A stretch of DNA of 64,000 nucleotides from Nelumbo lutea. Its lineage: Eukaryota > Streptophyta > Magnoliopsida > Proteales > Nelumbonaceae. The notes beneath the pieces were generated by a model. It was not told where the DNA came from. It did no database searches and worked only from the letters and a program-made list of their open reading frames with translations. The translations under genes and the position numbers were made by a program. Below, piece by piece: positions 11,717 to 22,201 of this stretch. The DNA lies in contig JAKGHH010000002.1 of assembly GCA_022828595.1 (NCBI GenBank), positions 63,088,383-63,152,382 on the forward strand. Direction: 5' to 3'. Each line of letters opens with the position of its first letter. Within the stretch, counting starts at the first letter, position 1.

Positions 11717-12272
11717 TAGGGCTGTTCATAAGAAGGCTCAGCCCGAACAAACCAACCAATCCAGACCGATCCAACCTGAGTCGGTCGAGTTTTCATCAGC
11801 ATGGGTCGGTTTCGGGTTGTGTAAATTCCTAAACCGACGATTCGGGTCGGTTTCGGTTTTCACACAAAAAAACCAAAACCGACCCGAACCGAACCGACTT
11901 AGTTCCTAGTTCAAACATGAAGTTCCAAAGCCCATTAGGCCACCTAGTTTTTGAATGGTTGCAAGAAACTTTGGATTAGTGAATAGTGATTGATAAACAA
12001 CTTTTGTGATTAACTTTTCATTTAAATTTTATCATAGGAGATGACTGAAATGATGTTCAATTTATGACTATTTTAAAATTAACAAGATTTTATCACATGG
12101 ATGAACTTAGAACCGAAACCAACCCAAACCGACTCAACCCGACTCAAACCGACCAAGTCGATTTTGCTTAACACTGAGTCGATTTCAATTTCTACGTTAG
12201 GTAACCCGATCAAATCGAATCAATTGAAAAAACTATAATAAACCAACCCAACCCGACTCATGAAGAGCCCTA
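11717..12272. mobile_element. hAT-like element, CCGAACC-word type
   Basis: It starts TAGGGCTGTTCATAAGAAGG and ends ATGAAGAGCCCTA, inverted. The flanks are GTTGTCAT (11709-11716) and ATTGTCAT (12273-12280), a 7/8 match of the 8-bp length used by hAT transposases. The interior is built of GGTCGG/CCGACC words. It has no open frame for a transposase. A sister copy lies at 60265-61030. Confidence 0.85.
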
Positions 12273-12280
12273 ATTGTCAT

Positions 12281-13314
12281 CTCAACTAGATGTCCCATAT
12301 GTATAGTACTTGTGACCCGTGACTGAATGGGTAGAATATTTTCAGATTGTCATATATATACTATAAGTTGAATGCGATAAAGATCATAGGAACTGTCTAA
12401 TTTCAGACTACAGAGCACTTGTTTAGACTGTAAAACGGAATTCCTCATACCATCAAAAATAATTTACAGATCAGATTGTCTAGTTGGTATCTTAAATTGG
12501 ATGTTGTTTCCATTTTGGGTTGAATCAACCTGGATATAAGGATATGTACACAAGAATAAAACCGAAACTTTAGACTTGGACTTATGATGCAGGGCTTTTT
12601 CTTTTACTTTTTAAGGCTGTATTTTATTTAAAAGAAAAAATAAAAAAAGGAAAAAAAAGAAAAGAAAAGATGAATAAGTTTATATAAAATAATATTGGAG
12701 TTCATGTGCACTTCACACCAATATCATTGAAAACATTTTCAAATAAATAATAAAACCAAGCAGGAAAGATATTCACAATGTAGGACTGGGAGTAGATGGG
12801 CTTCAGTCAATGCAACAGTTATTTAAACACTATTCGAACAGCTTTTACAGCCTTGCATTAAAAACATTTCCGTACTTTTGTATTTTATTTCATGGAATGC
12901 AAGGCTATAAAATTGTTAAAACTTAAAGTGGACCTTGATTGAATCCGGTTTCGACTGCAAGGCATTATAAGGTTGGTGCGAGGAGAGCAGATCGGGACTC
13001 TTAACATCATATCTAAAAACACAAATTTGTCCGCCCTTCTGCTGTGACATGTCTAACAGGCTAGTGATTAATCACAAATAAACACACAAGTATTTTTTTT
13101 TCATAAAACAGGATAATGACAGAGAGGCAACACAGCTCTGGGGTAGCACATGGAGCCCCACATCCCAAGTAGATTTGGAGTCATCCTCTGAGGGATGTCT
13201 TCATCACGGCTTCTAACTGTACTCTATTGTGTGCCTCTCCGGTTTTTCTACTTGCTGAAGGTTGAATCATCGTCTACCTTATCCTAAACTCTTAACATTA
13301 TTATGGCTTTCAAT
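12281..13314. other. No gene seen
   Basis: AT-rich unique sequence with A-rich runs near 12630-12670. No family signature or clear repeat ends. Confidence 0.5.
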
Positions 13315-13534
13315 TAGGGATGTCAATGGCTGGGTTAAATGATAAAATCCAATTTGAGGGTCGGATTGAGTCAACATATTTGGCTTTAGCGTTAGGTTAG
13401 GTTTTGATTATTCAACTTAAGTTGAGTTCGGGTTTTGGTTGATTGGCCTTGTTGAGTCATGATACTTTATATATATATATATATAAAGTAATTTTATAAC
13501 TTTTTGATTTCTAATTCTATAGCTTTAAAGTTTA

Positions 13535-13573
<39 letters not shown>

Positions 13574-13898
13574 ATTTTTATAACTTTTTGATTTTTAATT
13601 CTATAGCTTTAAAGTTTAAGATTTATTTACATATTGGTTTTGATTTTTTTTTTCTTTTTCTAAATGAGAAAAGTGACATCTTAGATTTTATAAAATAATT
13701 TTTTAACTTAAATTAATGAATTTTAGGTCTTCAAAACGTGTTAAAAAATATAATTGAAATGCTATGAGTCAGGTCGGGTTGGTATTGGGTTAGACCCTAT
13801 AGGATCAGGTTTGGTTTGGAATTATGTATTTTAAGGAAGGTCGAGTTCGGTTAGGATTGAGGCAAACCCATGCCAAACCTGACCTGTTCGCATCTCTA
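13315..13898. mobile_element. hAT-like element with an internal TA-bounded duplication
   Basis: It starts TAGGGATGTCAATGG and ends GTTCGCATCTCTA. Flanking octamers CTTTCAAT and TTTCCAAC match at 5/8, so the duplication is worn. Inside, a unit of about 85 bp (TAAAGTA...TTTAAGAT) bounded by TA runs occurs twice at about 13470-13622. Confidence 0.65.
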
Positions 13899-13981
13899 TT
13901 TCCAACCATTTCTTAATTTTTTCTTGAGACCTAGCACATTTGTTGCGAGCCTACGACTACGACACACCACTCCCTTGCAAC

Positions 13982-14196
13982 TAGGGGTGGATTTGAACTG
14001 AATTGAGCTGAATAGTACGAGGCTCAAGCTCAGCTCAAGACTAATAAAAAAAATATATAAAAATATTTTAATTTGATATTTAAAAAATTAAGAATTATAA
14101 TATATACTCAAGTCGGCTCGCGAGCCTCACGAGCCGAGCGCCGAGCTCTAATAGGCTTGAGCAACTCGTGAAAAGCTCAGCTCGTTGTCACCTCTA
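13982..14196. mobile_element. hAT-like MITE with a perfect 8-bp duplication, GAGCTC-word type
   Basis: It starts TAGGGGTGG and ends TGTCACCTCTA. It is flanked by identical CTTGCAAC at 13974-13981 and 14197-14204. At 215 bp it is too short to code. The interior repeats GAGCTC/GCTCAG and CGAGCC words. Confidence 0.92.
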
Positions 14197-14319
14197 CTTG
14201 CAACCCTCTAATGAAATATAAATAGGTCATGGCAAAAATAAATTCAAAAGAACGTCACATGAACTATTTTTAATTTTCATGGCTGATCTGCTTGTATTTC
14301 ATTGGGTGGTTGAATGGGA

Positions 14320-14488
14320 GACCGGATCTGCTCCTCACATAGGGTGCCTCACATGCGCCTCACATGCACATCCTACCATGCATTGGGAATATCTCCCATA
14401 CTTGTAAGTTATTTTTTGTGGGAGATGTTCTCAATGCACGATGGATGTGCATGTGAGGCGCCCAAGTGTGAGGAGCAGATCCCATTCT
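14320..14488. mobile_element. Mutator-like MITE (palindromic) with an 11-bp flanking repeat
   Basis: The two halves are long inverted copies around about 14405: GGATCTGCTCCTCACAT on the left, ATGTGAGGCG...GTGAGGAGCAGATC on the right. GTTGAATGGGA flanks both sides (14309-14319 and 14489-14499). Long inverted ends and a 9- to 11-bp duplication are the Mutator pattern. Its ends resemble those of the element at 29943-30128. Confidence 0.8.
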
Positions 14489-14499
14489 GTTGAATGGGA

Positions 14500-14926
14500 A
14501 GCCGAGACTACTCGTGAGTTCGTCTCACCGCTCACAATAATCAAGTTTGAGTCAAGCTTGACTCAAGTCGAGTACTTGGTTAAATGGAGTTCGAGCTTCA
14601 CAATAACCAAATCAAGTGGCTCGTGAGACAAATCAAGATCATAATAAAATAATATATTTTTTAATATATTTGTATTTATAATATAAATAAACACAATTTT
14701 TTATACTAATTTATTTATAATATAAATAAATACATTTATAATTGATTTTCAAAATATGTTTTAGTTTTTAATATTAATTTATTTATAATCAGCTCGAGTT
14801 GAGCCGAGCTCAAGTAAGTCGCAAGTATAAACTCAAGTCGAGCTTGAGTTGAGTTTCGAACTTTGTGTTTATGAGTCGAGCTTGAGCTCAATACTCGGCT
14901 TGACTTGACTCGATTACACCCCTAGC
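14500..14926. repeat. GAGCTTGA-word repeat block, probable hAT-like relic
   Basis: The right edge GATTACACCCCTA looks like an hAT-like end of the TAGGGGTG type. The interior repeats CAAGTCGAG and GAGCTTGAG on both strands. The left end is not recognisable. Confidence 0.5.
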
Positions 14927-14929
14927 AGT

Positions 14930-16430
14930 GCATGCATGTGAAATCGATTTTTTAAAATGTAAATATTTTTATCCAAACATTTCGTAGATTTTACTTAGAA
15001 AATACTAATCCCTATCTATAGTATATTCTAAAATGCAATTGTCCATGTTAGATTCTTTATATTATTTTTCAACCTGTTTAGAATTTTGTATTTTTTAAAT
15101 TTTAAAAGCAAAAAAATAAATATAGGATTATTTAAACTCCCCCACAATCAATTCAATTAAAAAACTGAATGTAATATTGACATTTTTTTAAACACAAGCC
15201 TGTGCGTTGCATGGGTCTGTGTCTCTTTTATCTAATACCACCTTGGTTTGTTATTTTGGTGGGTAACATTACTGGCTGATTGGTAGGTGAGAGCAAAGAA
15301 AGAGTGATTTAAAAAAAAAAAAATTGTGCATATGAGATCTAGAACAAATTCTTATTTTTCTCCTACATGAAACGTGCAGAAAATATCATTATTAAATGAG
15401 GAATATTATAGAAAAGGATTAATATATAATAATTAAATACAATAAAAATAATGGTTAAATATTTGAAACTGAATAATGCAATTCTGCTTTTTTCAATGAA
15501 CTTAAAAGCACAAGTTCTTCATCCGAAATGGGTCAGTTCTTCAATGGGTCATTTCTAATTGTTAGAAGAGATGGAAATGAAGTTACATGTATCAAGCTTT
15601 CCAAATTAATTCGACTTTTATCTTCTCTCCCATTTCGCTTTTTTCTTCTTCTTCTTTTCTCTCTTCTTTTCCTCGCAAAGAGCTGGAAATGTAATCCAAT
15701 ATGACGTTGAATCGTTGGTTGAAGTGGGGCACACTCGGACTCGGGGCTGTTGGTTTGTTCGGGACGGGACAAAATGTGGAAGGTGGTGAGTCAATGCTGA
15801 TCCGTATTAACCATTTAATCAATTCAAATCTTTAAGATTTTGTAGTCAACGTCAAAGAAAAGGACAAATTAGGGTTCGGTAGAGATCTGTACCCGCCTAC
15901 CCGACACGTGGGTGTCCAGAAACATGGCAACGGATAGGTTTGCTTAGCTCGAACCCAATCCAAATAATATATATCACACCTGTACTCAATCAAACTAATA
16001 TACACAAAAGTCTCTCAATGTTGCAATGTCAGAGGGTTGAGTTAACTGACCCCAAAACCGATTAAGACTGACCCGATCCAAAAGGTTAGGCCAGTGTGGT
16101 TTTACCACAATCCAACATACTGATTTGAGGTGCAATTTGGGCAAGGCCCCAACCGGGATGACCCAATCCAACTCATTGACCTTGAGCTTTCGGCCTAAGC
16201 CTAAGTTAGAAAATTGGGAGAATGACTAATCAGCCCAGATCAAAATTTTATAACCCCAAAGTACATGGGGAATGCATCTGACTGTGAATTGATGCTAAAT
16301 TTACGGACAGGATGTGGTTTATAGGGGGAGAGGGCTAGTAATAGGGGGGTTGGAATTCAGAATTCTGCATCGTGTGTTTCCGTACTTCTTCATAGAAAAT
16401 TTGGGCCTGACCTAAATTCAAACTGTTAAA
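14930..16430. other. No gene seen; worn repeat words
   Basis: A short - strand frame at 15592-15822 lies in a (TTC)-rich tract and shows no family. From 15880 to 16200 there are scattered GACCCGATCC and AACCCAATCC words like those in hAT-like elements, without clear ends. Confidence 0.45.
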
Positions 16431-16436
16431 GGCTAT

Positions 16437-16692
16437 GTTTAGTTGAAGTACAATTTTATTTATATGAGTGCAAATGTAAGAGAATGCAAATGAAAAAAAT
16501 ATAAATCCTCATTTAACTTTGTTTTGAGTTTTACTTTATTCTGCTTCATGTTTTAATTTATTTCAATTATATTGCAATTAAATAAAATAAACTAAAATTT
16601 AAAACAAAAATAGGAGAGAGTTTACATTCAAATCATTTGCACTGCCATGATTTTGCATCAGTGCAAATTTATTTGCATTGCACCCAAACACA
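16437..16692 (+). mobile_element. Tourist-like MITE, same family as 9350-9551
   Basis: It starts near GGCTATGTTTAGTTG and ends TGCACCCAAACACATAC, inverted versions of the widespread GGCTRTGTTTGG end. The central TTATTCTGCTTCA, TTGCAATTAAATAAAATAAA and TTTAAAACAAAA segment matches the 9350-9551 copy in opposite orientation. Confidence 0.65.
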
Positions 16693-16759
16693 TACTAAAA
16701 ATCTTAAATTGAACTTGGTTTGAAGCCTTGGGTAATCCATTATTGTTGGAACAAATATA

Positions 16760-16894
16760 CAATGTTCAAAATATTGATGCAAAAGGCCGGATTAAGGCTC
16801 CTCCACCCCCTGAACTGGTTAGAACCCCAATACACCCCTTGTAAGGGCATATAGGGAAGCCACCGACACGATAAGTATCAATACTTTGAACCTT
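16760..16894. mobile_element. Mutator-like MITE, CAAGGTTCAAAATATCGATA family
   Basis: Left end CAATGTTCAAAATATTGATG and right end ATCAATACTTTGAACCTT are inverted. The flanks ACAAATATA (16751-16759) and GCAAATATA (16895-16903) match at 8/9. Better copies lie at 51161-51321 and 63003-63245. Confidence 0.8.
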
Positions 16895-16903
16895 GCAAAT
16901 ATA

Positions 16904-16961
16904 TTCATATATTATATGTATATATTTATTCATTATAAGATACTATTTCTAATTATATTTG

Positions 16962-17010
<49 letters not shown>

Positions 17011-17940
17011 ATGTAACTTATACATATTTTCAATTCCATTTTATTTCTAAGTTTGATTTTAATAATTGTACAAAGCCCAAATTATATTAAGTTAAGCTAG
17101 AATTAGGCTTAGGTATGATTGACCTAGGACTTGGCCAGGCCCGAACATAAAAGATTTCTCTTTCTTTTTCTTCTTTTTCTTACTTTATCCTTCAAACCAA
17201 ACACAGCCTTAGTGTTTGGCTTGGTTTGACCTTCAATCCTGAGAATATCTACGAAAATATTCACAATGTAAAATTGCAAGATGTGCATGAACGGTGTGAG
17301 CACGGATTTGCACGGACTGAAGCCAATCTCCGACCGAGCAGCTCATGCTTCACCCCTAGTCTAATACTGTACTACCGTAGTACTATCTAATTGACATCCC
17401 AGTGGTTCATTTTGGGAACAGTGCTATTTTGCACCGTACATATTTGTTTTGCACTCATAGCCTGGAAGATGACACTATATGTAATTCTATAAAACGATGT
17501 CAAATAGTAAATACTCGTGTCCGTCGGTCTTCGCCTCTTCGGGACTCGGGAATGATGGTGTTTGTGCAATTTCATGAGGCGAGGCAGAAGTCATTCTCGT
17601 AGCACGCCGTGGGGGTGACGCCTATCTCTGTCGAATTGATGAACGTCCCCTCAAGGCCTCAGCCCATGCATCTCATCTCTCACGGTTTGATAGAACATTG
17701 AGATTATGGTCCCTACCTGTGATGACAAAATATTCTAGATCGACCGTAGAAGATGCGTGGATAAGGCTGCGTAATCCACCTGCTTAACAGCCAAGTAGCG
17801 TGGCCAGATAAAGTGGCTAATAGGATCACTTCTGTGACTTGAGTCGGAGTGGGGCCCACCTGGAATCCATCTCCTGCGTTCTTCGCAGTTTGCACTACCA
17901 ACTATGTAAAAATAAAAATAAATGAATTTTTAAATTATTT
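16904..17940. other. No gene; microsatellite and upstream region of the IQM gene
   Basis: A (CA)n(TA)n microsatellite lies at about 16962-17004. A Tourist-type right end CAAACCAAACACAGCC followed by TTA lies near 17195-17215 without its partner. Short frames at 17387-17901 show no family. Confidence 0.5.
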
Positions 17941-18097
17941 TTGTTAAAGAAAATTCTAGTATTCAACAATAAATACTCACCAACGAAGCAGAGAGACCCT
18001 CATCATCACTCAGTTCACCAACAGCTTTCTTGCCCCTCTCTTTCTCTCTCTGAATTCTCTTCTAGGGTTTTAGTTGGGACCTTTGTTAAGATCTTAA

Positions 18098-21000
18098 ATG
18101 GAAGTCGAAACCCCGTCACTTGCCAGATTGTCGTCAAAACTCTGCTCTCAAGAATGCGGGAGCTCTGAAACGTCTCTTTCTTTGAATGGTGACACAGAAT
18201 CCATAGCGGCTTATGTTGCTGAATGCAAGAGTTCTAAACTGTTGACTGCTTCCGATCATGCTCAGAAATTGACGGCGACCAATGGCCATGGCTTCGTGAG
18301 CCAGGAAACCTCCGTTGTTTTGAGCCCCTGTGTTAAACAGCCGGGGATCAATGGTCATGGAGGCCCGAGTTCTGAATCCACAGCTGCCGTGAAGCTGCAG
18401 AAAGTTTACAGGAGTTATCGTACACGGCGCAGGTTAGCAGATTCCGCCGTTGTCGCTGAAGAGCTTTGGTAGGTCTCCAATTTCCTTGTACTTTTAACAG
18501 TCTAACTTCTGTCTGTCTGTCTGTCTGTCTGTCTGATGATTCTTTCTTCTATTTTAACTGAAGGTGGCAAGCTATCGACTTTGCTCGGCTAAATCACAGT
18601 ACGATTTCGTTCTTCAACTTCTCGAAACCGGAAACTGCAGTTTTGCGATGGAACCGAGTCAGATTAAATGCTTCAAAGGTTTGTTGTGTTTCTTTGTTGT
18701 GTTTCATTTTTTTTTATTCAACCAGAAAACAGGGGAACTGTATTGTCGTTTTTTATTTCCTTTGTTTTCTTGTCCTTTACGTGTTTCTCCTCCAAAGTAA
18801 GATTGGTAAACCAATAATTTTTGGTTTAGCTAATTATATCAAATAATTTGACCTTCGGCAGGTGGGAAAGGGTTTATCCAAAGACGCCAAAGCTCAGAAA
18901 TTAGCATTTCAGCACTGGATTGAAGCTGTAAATTTCTACTCCCTTCAAGATTGATATTTTTTTCCTTTTTATCATGTAGAGCTTATTATGTATTCTGGTG
19001 ACTATATTCTTAGTTTCTTTTTATTTTGAAATTTGTTTTATTACAGATCGATCCACGACATAGATACGGTCACGGCTTGCGCATCTATTATGAAGAGTGG
19101 TGTAAAACAGATGCTGGGCAGCCATTCTTCTACTGGTGAGTTGCATAGATTTTCGTTTTCCTCTTCCTTTTTTTTACGGTTTTAAGTACATAAGAGGTAA
19201 GGGTTCTTTTAATACGATAATCTCCTGTCATATTTTTACTAAATGCTAATAATGATATGAACGAGCTCGAATTTGTTGTCTTAAACCTTTTCCTGAAAGG
19301 TCCATGTTCCTCTCTAACAAGTGCAATAGCATTTGCCCAGGATCAAAAGGATGATCCTTGGACACTAGTATAGCATATGTTCTACAGTAAGGTCACAGTA
19401 AAATCTGGTGAATGTGAAGTCCAGAGTGCAGGCATTACAGTTTATAACACTACTTTTTGAATTGTTTTGGTTGTCATGGTAAAGTTTTGCTGCTCGGTAC
19501 TGTGGGGAGGCCATGGAAAGTGGAAACAGCCCGATTGGTGTGCAGGCACTACAGTTATAACACAATACTTTATTTTTTATTTTTTATTTTTTATTTTTAT
19601 TTTTTGGTTGTCATGGTAAAATTTCGCTGCTCGGCACTATGGGGAGGCCATTGAAAGTGGAAACAGCTTGATTGGGGTTATAGGACTCAGATGTGCTTAG
19701 GATCTTGAATTCCCTGTTGAAGGGGTCCTTATAAATTATTCCAAAGGGAGGGATTTGTTTTTCTTTTATTATTATTATTATTATTTTTTGTACAGAAAGG
19801 AGGTTAACAGAGACGAGGGGTAGTGTGACCCCAGGAATCTTCCCACCTAATTCTCTCAAATACTGGGTCACAATAGCTCTCTGGATTCCATGGATTTTTT
19901 TTTTTGTTCTTAAATACCTCTCCTTTTTGTGCTAAGTAAGCTCTTCTATTTATTCCCATTTTCGAATGGTTTGTAACTGGTTATAGCCTTCCTGTGCTCT
20001 GCAGCACAAGAATATAAGAACGATTAAATCACCACAAATTAAAGTATTTCAATGTTTAATAATATTTTGTTGCAGGTTGGATATTGGAGATGGCAAAGAG
20101 GTTGATCTCAAAGAATTCCCAAGATCTAAACTTCGACAACAATGCATCAAATACCTTGGACCTGTATGTGATTTGTTTGTCTAGAGCAAAGTAGATAGAT
20201 TTGCAGTTTGGTTCTGTTAATTTTAACAGTTCAATGGTCTTTGCACCTAATATTTATGTATTCCTTTTTTGTGGTGACTTCTTATTGGAATCAGCAAGAG
20301 AGGGAAAACTATGAATACTTGGTTGTCAATGGGAAAATCGTGCATAAACAAACACAAACATTTCTTGATACACGTATATCACGAGATGCAAAATGGATTT
20401 TTGTGATGAGCACCTCTAAGAAACTCTATGCTGGCAAGGTTAGTTACAAATGATTAAGCAATTTTTTGTTTTTATGTTTTTAGTTTTTCTATTCCATCTC
20501 CTTTACTACCTCTGCTTCCCTATAAACTAACAAATTGTTTGCATCATCTAGAAAGAGAAGGGGTCATTTCATCATTCCAGCTTCCTTGCGGGAGGAACTA
20601 CTTTGGCAGCTGGAAGACTTGATGCTGAAAATGGAGTGCTCAAGGTACAGAAGATATATCACAATTATATTGCTTTTCTGAACTACTGTTTATGTTAGGG
20701 CGATACCTTGGGGGCATAATTGGAATGATGTATCTTCTTAGCGATTATGAAAGTTGGCAAATGCTATTTACATTTGAGAAAATTTGAGGCTGCAGAAATG
20801 TAAAACTTTAAAACCCTGTTTGCATCGAAAGCTATGCTACTTGACCTTAGGGACGTCTGGGGTTCTGTTCAATTAGGGGTTTGCCTTGTAGACGTGAAAT
20901 ATTAATAGATGGCTTCAATGGGGATGCCAAGTCATGCCCACTTGTGACACTGACTTGAATGTTGAATTGGAAACCCAAGTGTAAAATTACAGAAACATGA

Positions 21001-21907
21001 ATACATTGTTTGCCAATGTTAAAACACCTCCAGTCATTTACAACTTATTGCTGAATTGGGAAACTTTTAATTGAATATTCTTCCACTGTGAAATAATAAA
21101 ATAGCATCCCGACACCCTCTATCATTAAATTACAATATCAAAATGAAGTCAGCAATCTTTTCATCTGATTCAGAATTGGATTCTTGTTTGCAGTCTATCT
21201 CAGCATATAGTGGGCATTACCGCCCAACTGATGAGAATCTTGATGGTTTCCTAACCTTCCTCAGGGATAACGGAGTCAACATCAATGAAGTTCAGGTATA
21301 TAGTTTACAAGTCATATCACCAAAATTGGTTGATTATATTTTCTCATCTTTGTAATTCTTGTGAGTTTGCCATGTTTTCCAGATAAAATCCTCTACTGAA
21401 GACTATGACAACAATGAAGACAAATTAGCAAAAGAGGGGATCACTAGAGTCCCAACAATTCCAGAACCTCTACAACTTCAAAGTTCCATTGAAGTGGAGA
21501 AAGAGCAGCTCATCAAAGAAACTGAAGTTTCCCAAACTGAAAAAACTGAAGATGCTCAAACTGAAAGCAGAGGTACTTACAAGAGGACCTTATCTGGTGG
21601 TCTCCGAAGTCCAAGAGCAGAAGTCCCCAAGAAAGCAATATTGCAGAGGATCAATTCCAAGAAAGCAGCAAGTTCATATCAGCTGGGTCATCAACTCTCG
21701 TTAAAATGGTCAACGGGAGCTGGTCCAAGGATTGGTTGTGTTGCAGACTACCCTCTAGAACTGAGGGTACAAGCCTTAGAATTTGTGAACCTCTCCCCAA
21801 GGCTTCCCCCCACACCATTGTCTTCTCGACAGTTTGGCGGTCTTGTTTTACCTTCACCTCGTCCCATCTCCGGTTTCTCTAATGGGGATAGGACATCTAT
21901 CGTCTAG
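18098..21907 (+). CDS. IQM: IQM-family calmodulin-binding protein (9 coding exons)
   Basis: Coding exons are 18098-18468, 18564-18678, 18862-18927, 19047-19135, 20076-20163, 20295-20438, 20552-20644, 21194-21295 and 21383-21907. All introns are GT-AG and the 1,593 nt give 530 residues plus a stop. An IQ motif, [19 protein letters not shown], sits at about residues 96-114. It is followed by the plant-specific IQM core: [67 protein letters not shown] and [12 protein letters not shown]. Arabidopsis IQM proteins bind calmodulin through this motif and act in calcium-linked stress, light and hormone responses. The C-terminal 170 residues are Lys/Ser-rich and less conserved. The start is the first Met of the exon. 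Intron 4 (940 bp) carries a local duplication. The gene is convergent with the PPR gene, the two stops being 295 bp apart. The family is certain; which IQM member is not. Confidence 0.95.
18510..18535 (+). repeat. (CTGT)n microsatellite in IQM intron 1
   Basis: About six TCTG units directly upstream of the branch-point region of the 95-bp first intron. Confidence 0.9.
19427..19675 (+). repeat. Tandem duplication in IQM intron 4
   Basis: Unit 1 (19427-19539) and unit 2 (19540-19675) both run from GTGCAGGCA.TACAG through GGTTGTCATGGTAAA and GGGGAGGCCAT to GTGGAAACAGC..GATTGG. Unit 2 is longer because of a TTTTTA-rich expansion at 19568-19606. Confidence 0.85.
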
Positions 21908-22201
21908 ACAAACTCTTTTATGTTATCATCCCCCGACTGCTATCACTGCATGTAAATTACCCCTCTATTTACAACATATCAATTCTGTCTCTGGGAATCT
22001 AGGAATGCAGCATTTTGCGTTACCTTCAATTGTGTTCATCCACTGTTATTAATTTTTCTGAATTAGATAGCAATCAACTAAATCTCAATAGGCCTAAGCA
22101 AGAGATGCTGCAATACATGATTCACTGAAAGACTTGAGTTATAAATGCTTTTTTCTGTCCATTTCTTTAGTTTTTTTTCCTTCTCTCCATCCTATGATTC
22201 T

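Noticed and set aside
15592..15822. 76-codon - strand frame as a small gene
   Set aside because: Glu/Lys-rich part comes from a TTC tract; no start context, splice partner or family could be supported.
18098..21907. IQM gene read as another IQ-domain type such as IQD
   Set aside because: A single IQ motif followed by the long conserved IQM core, without the IQ67 triplet of IQD proteins.
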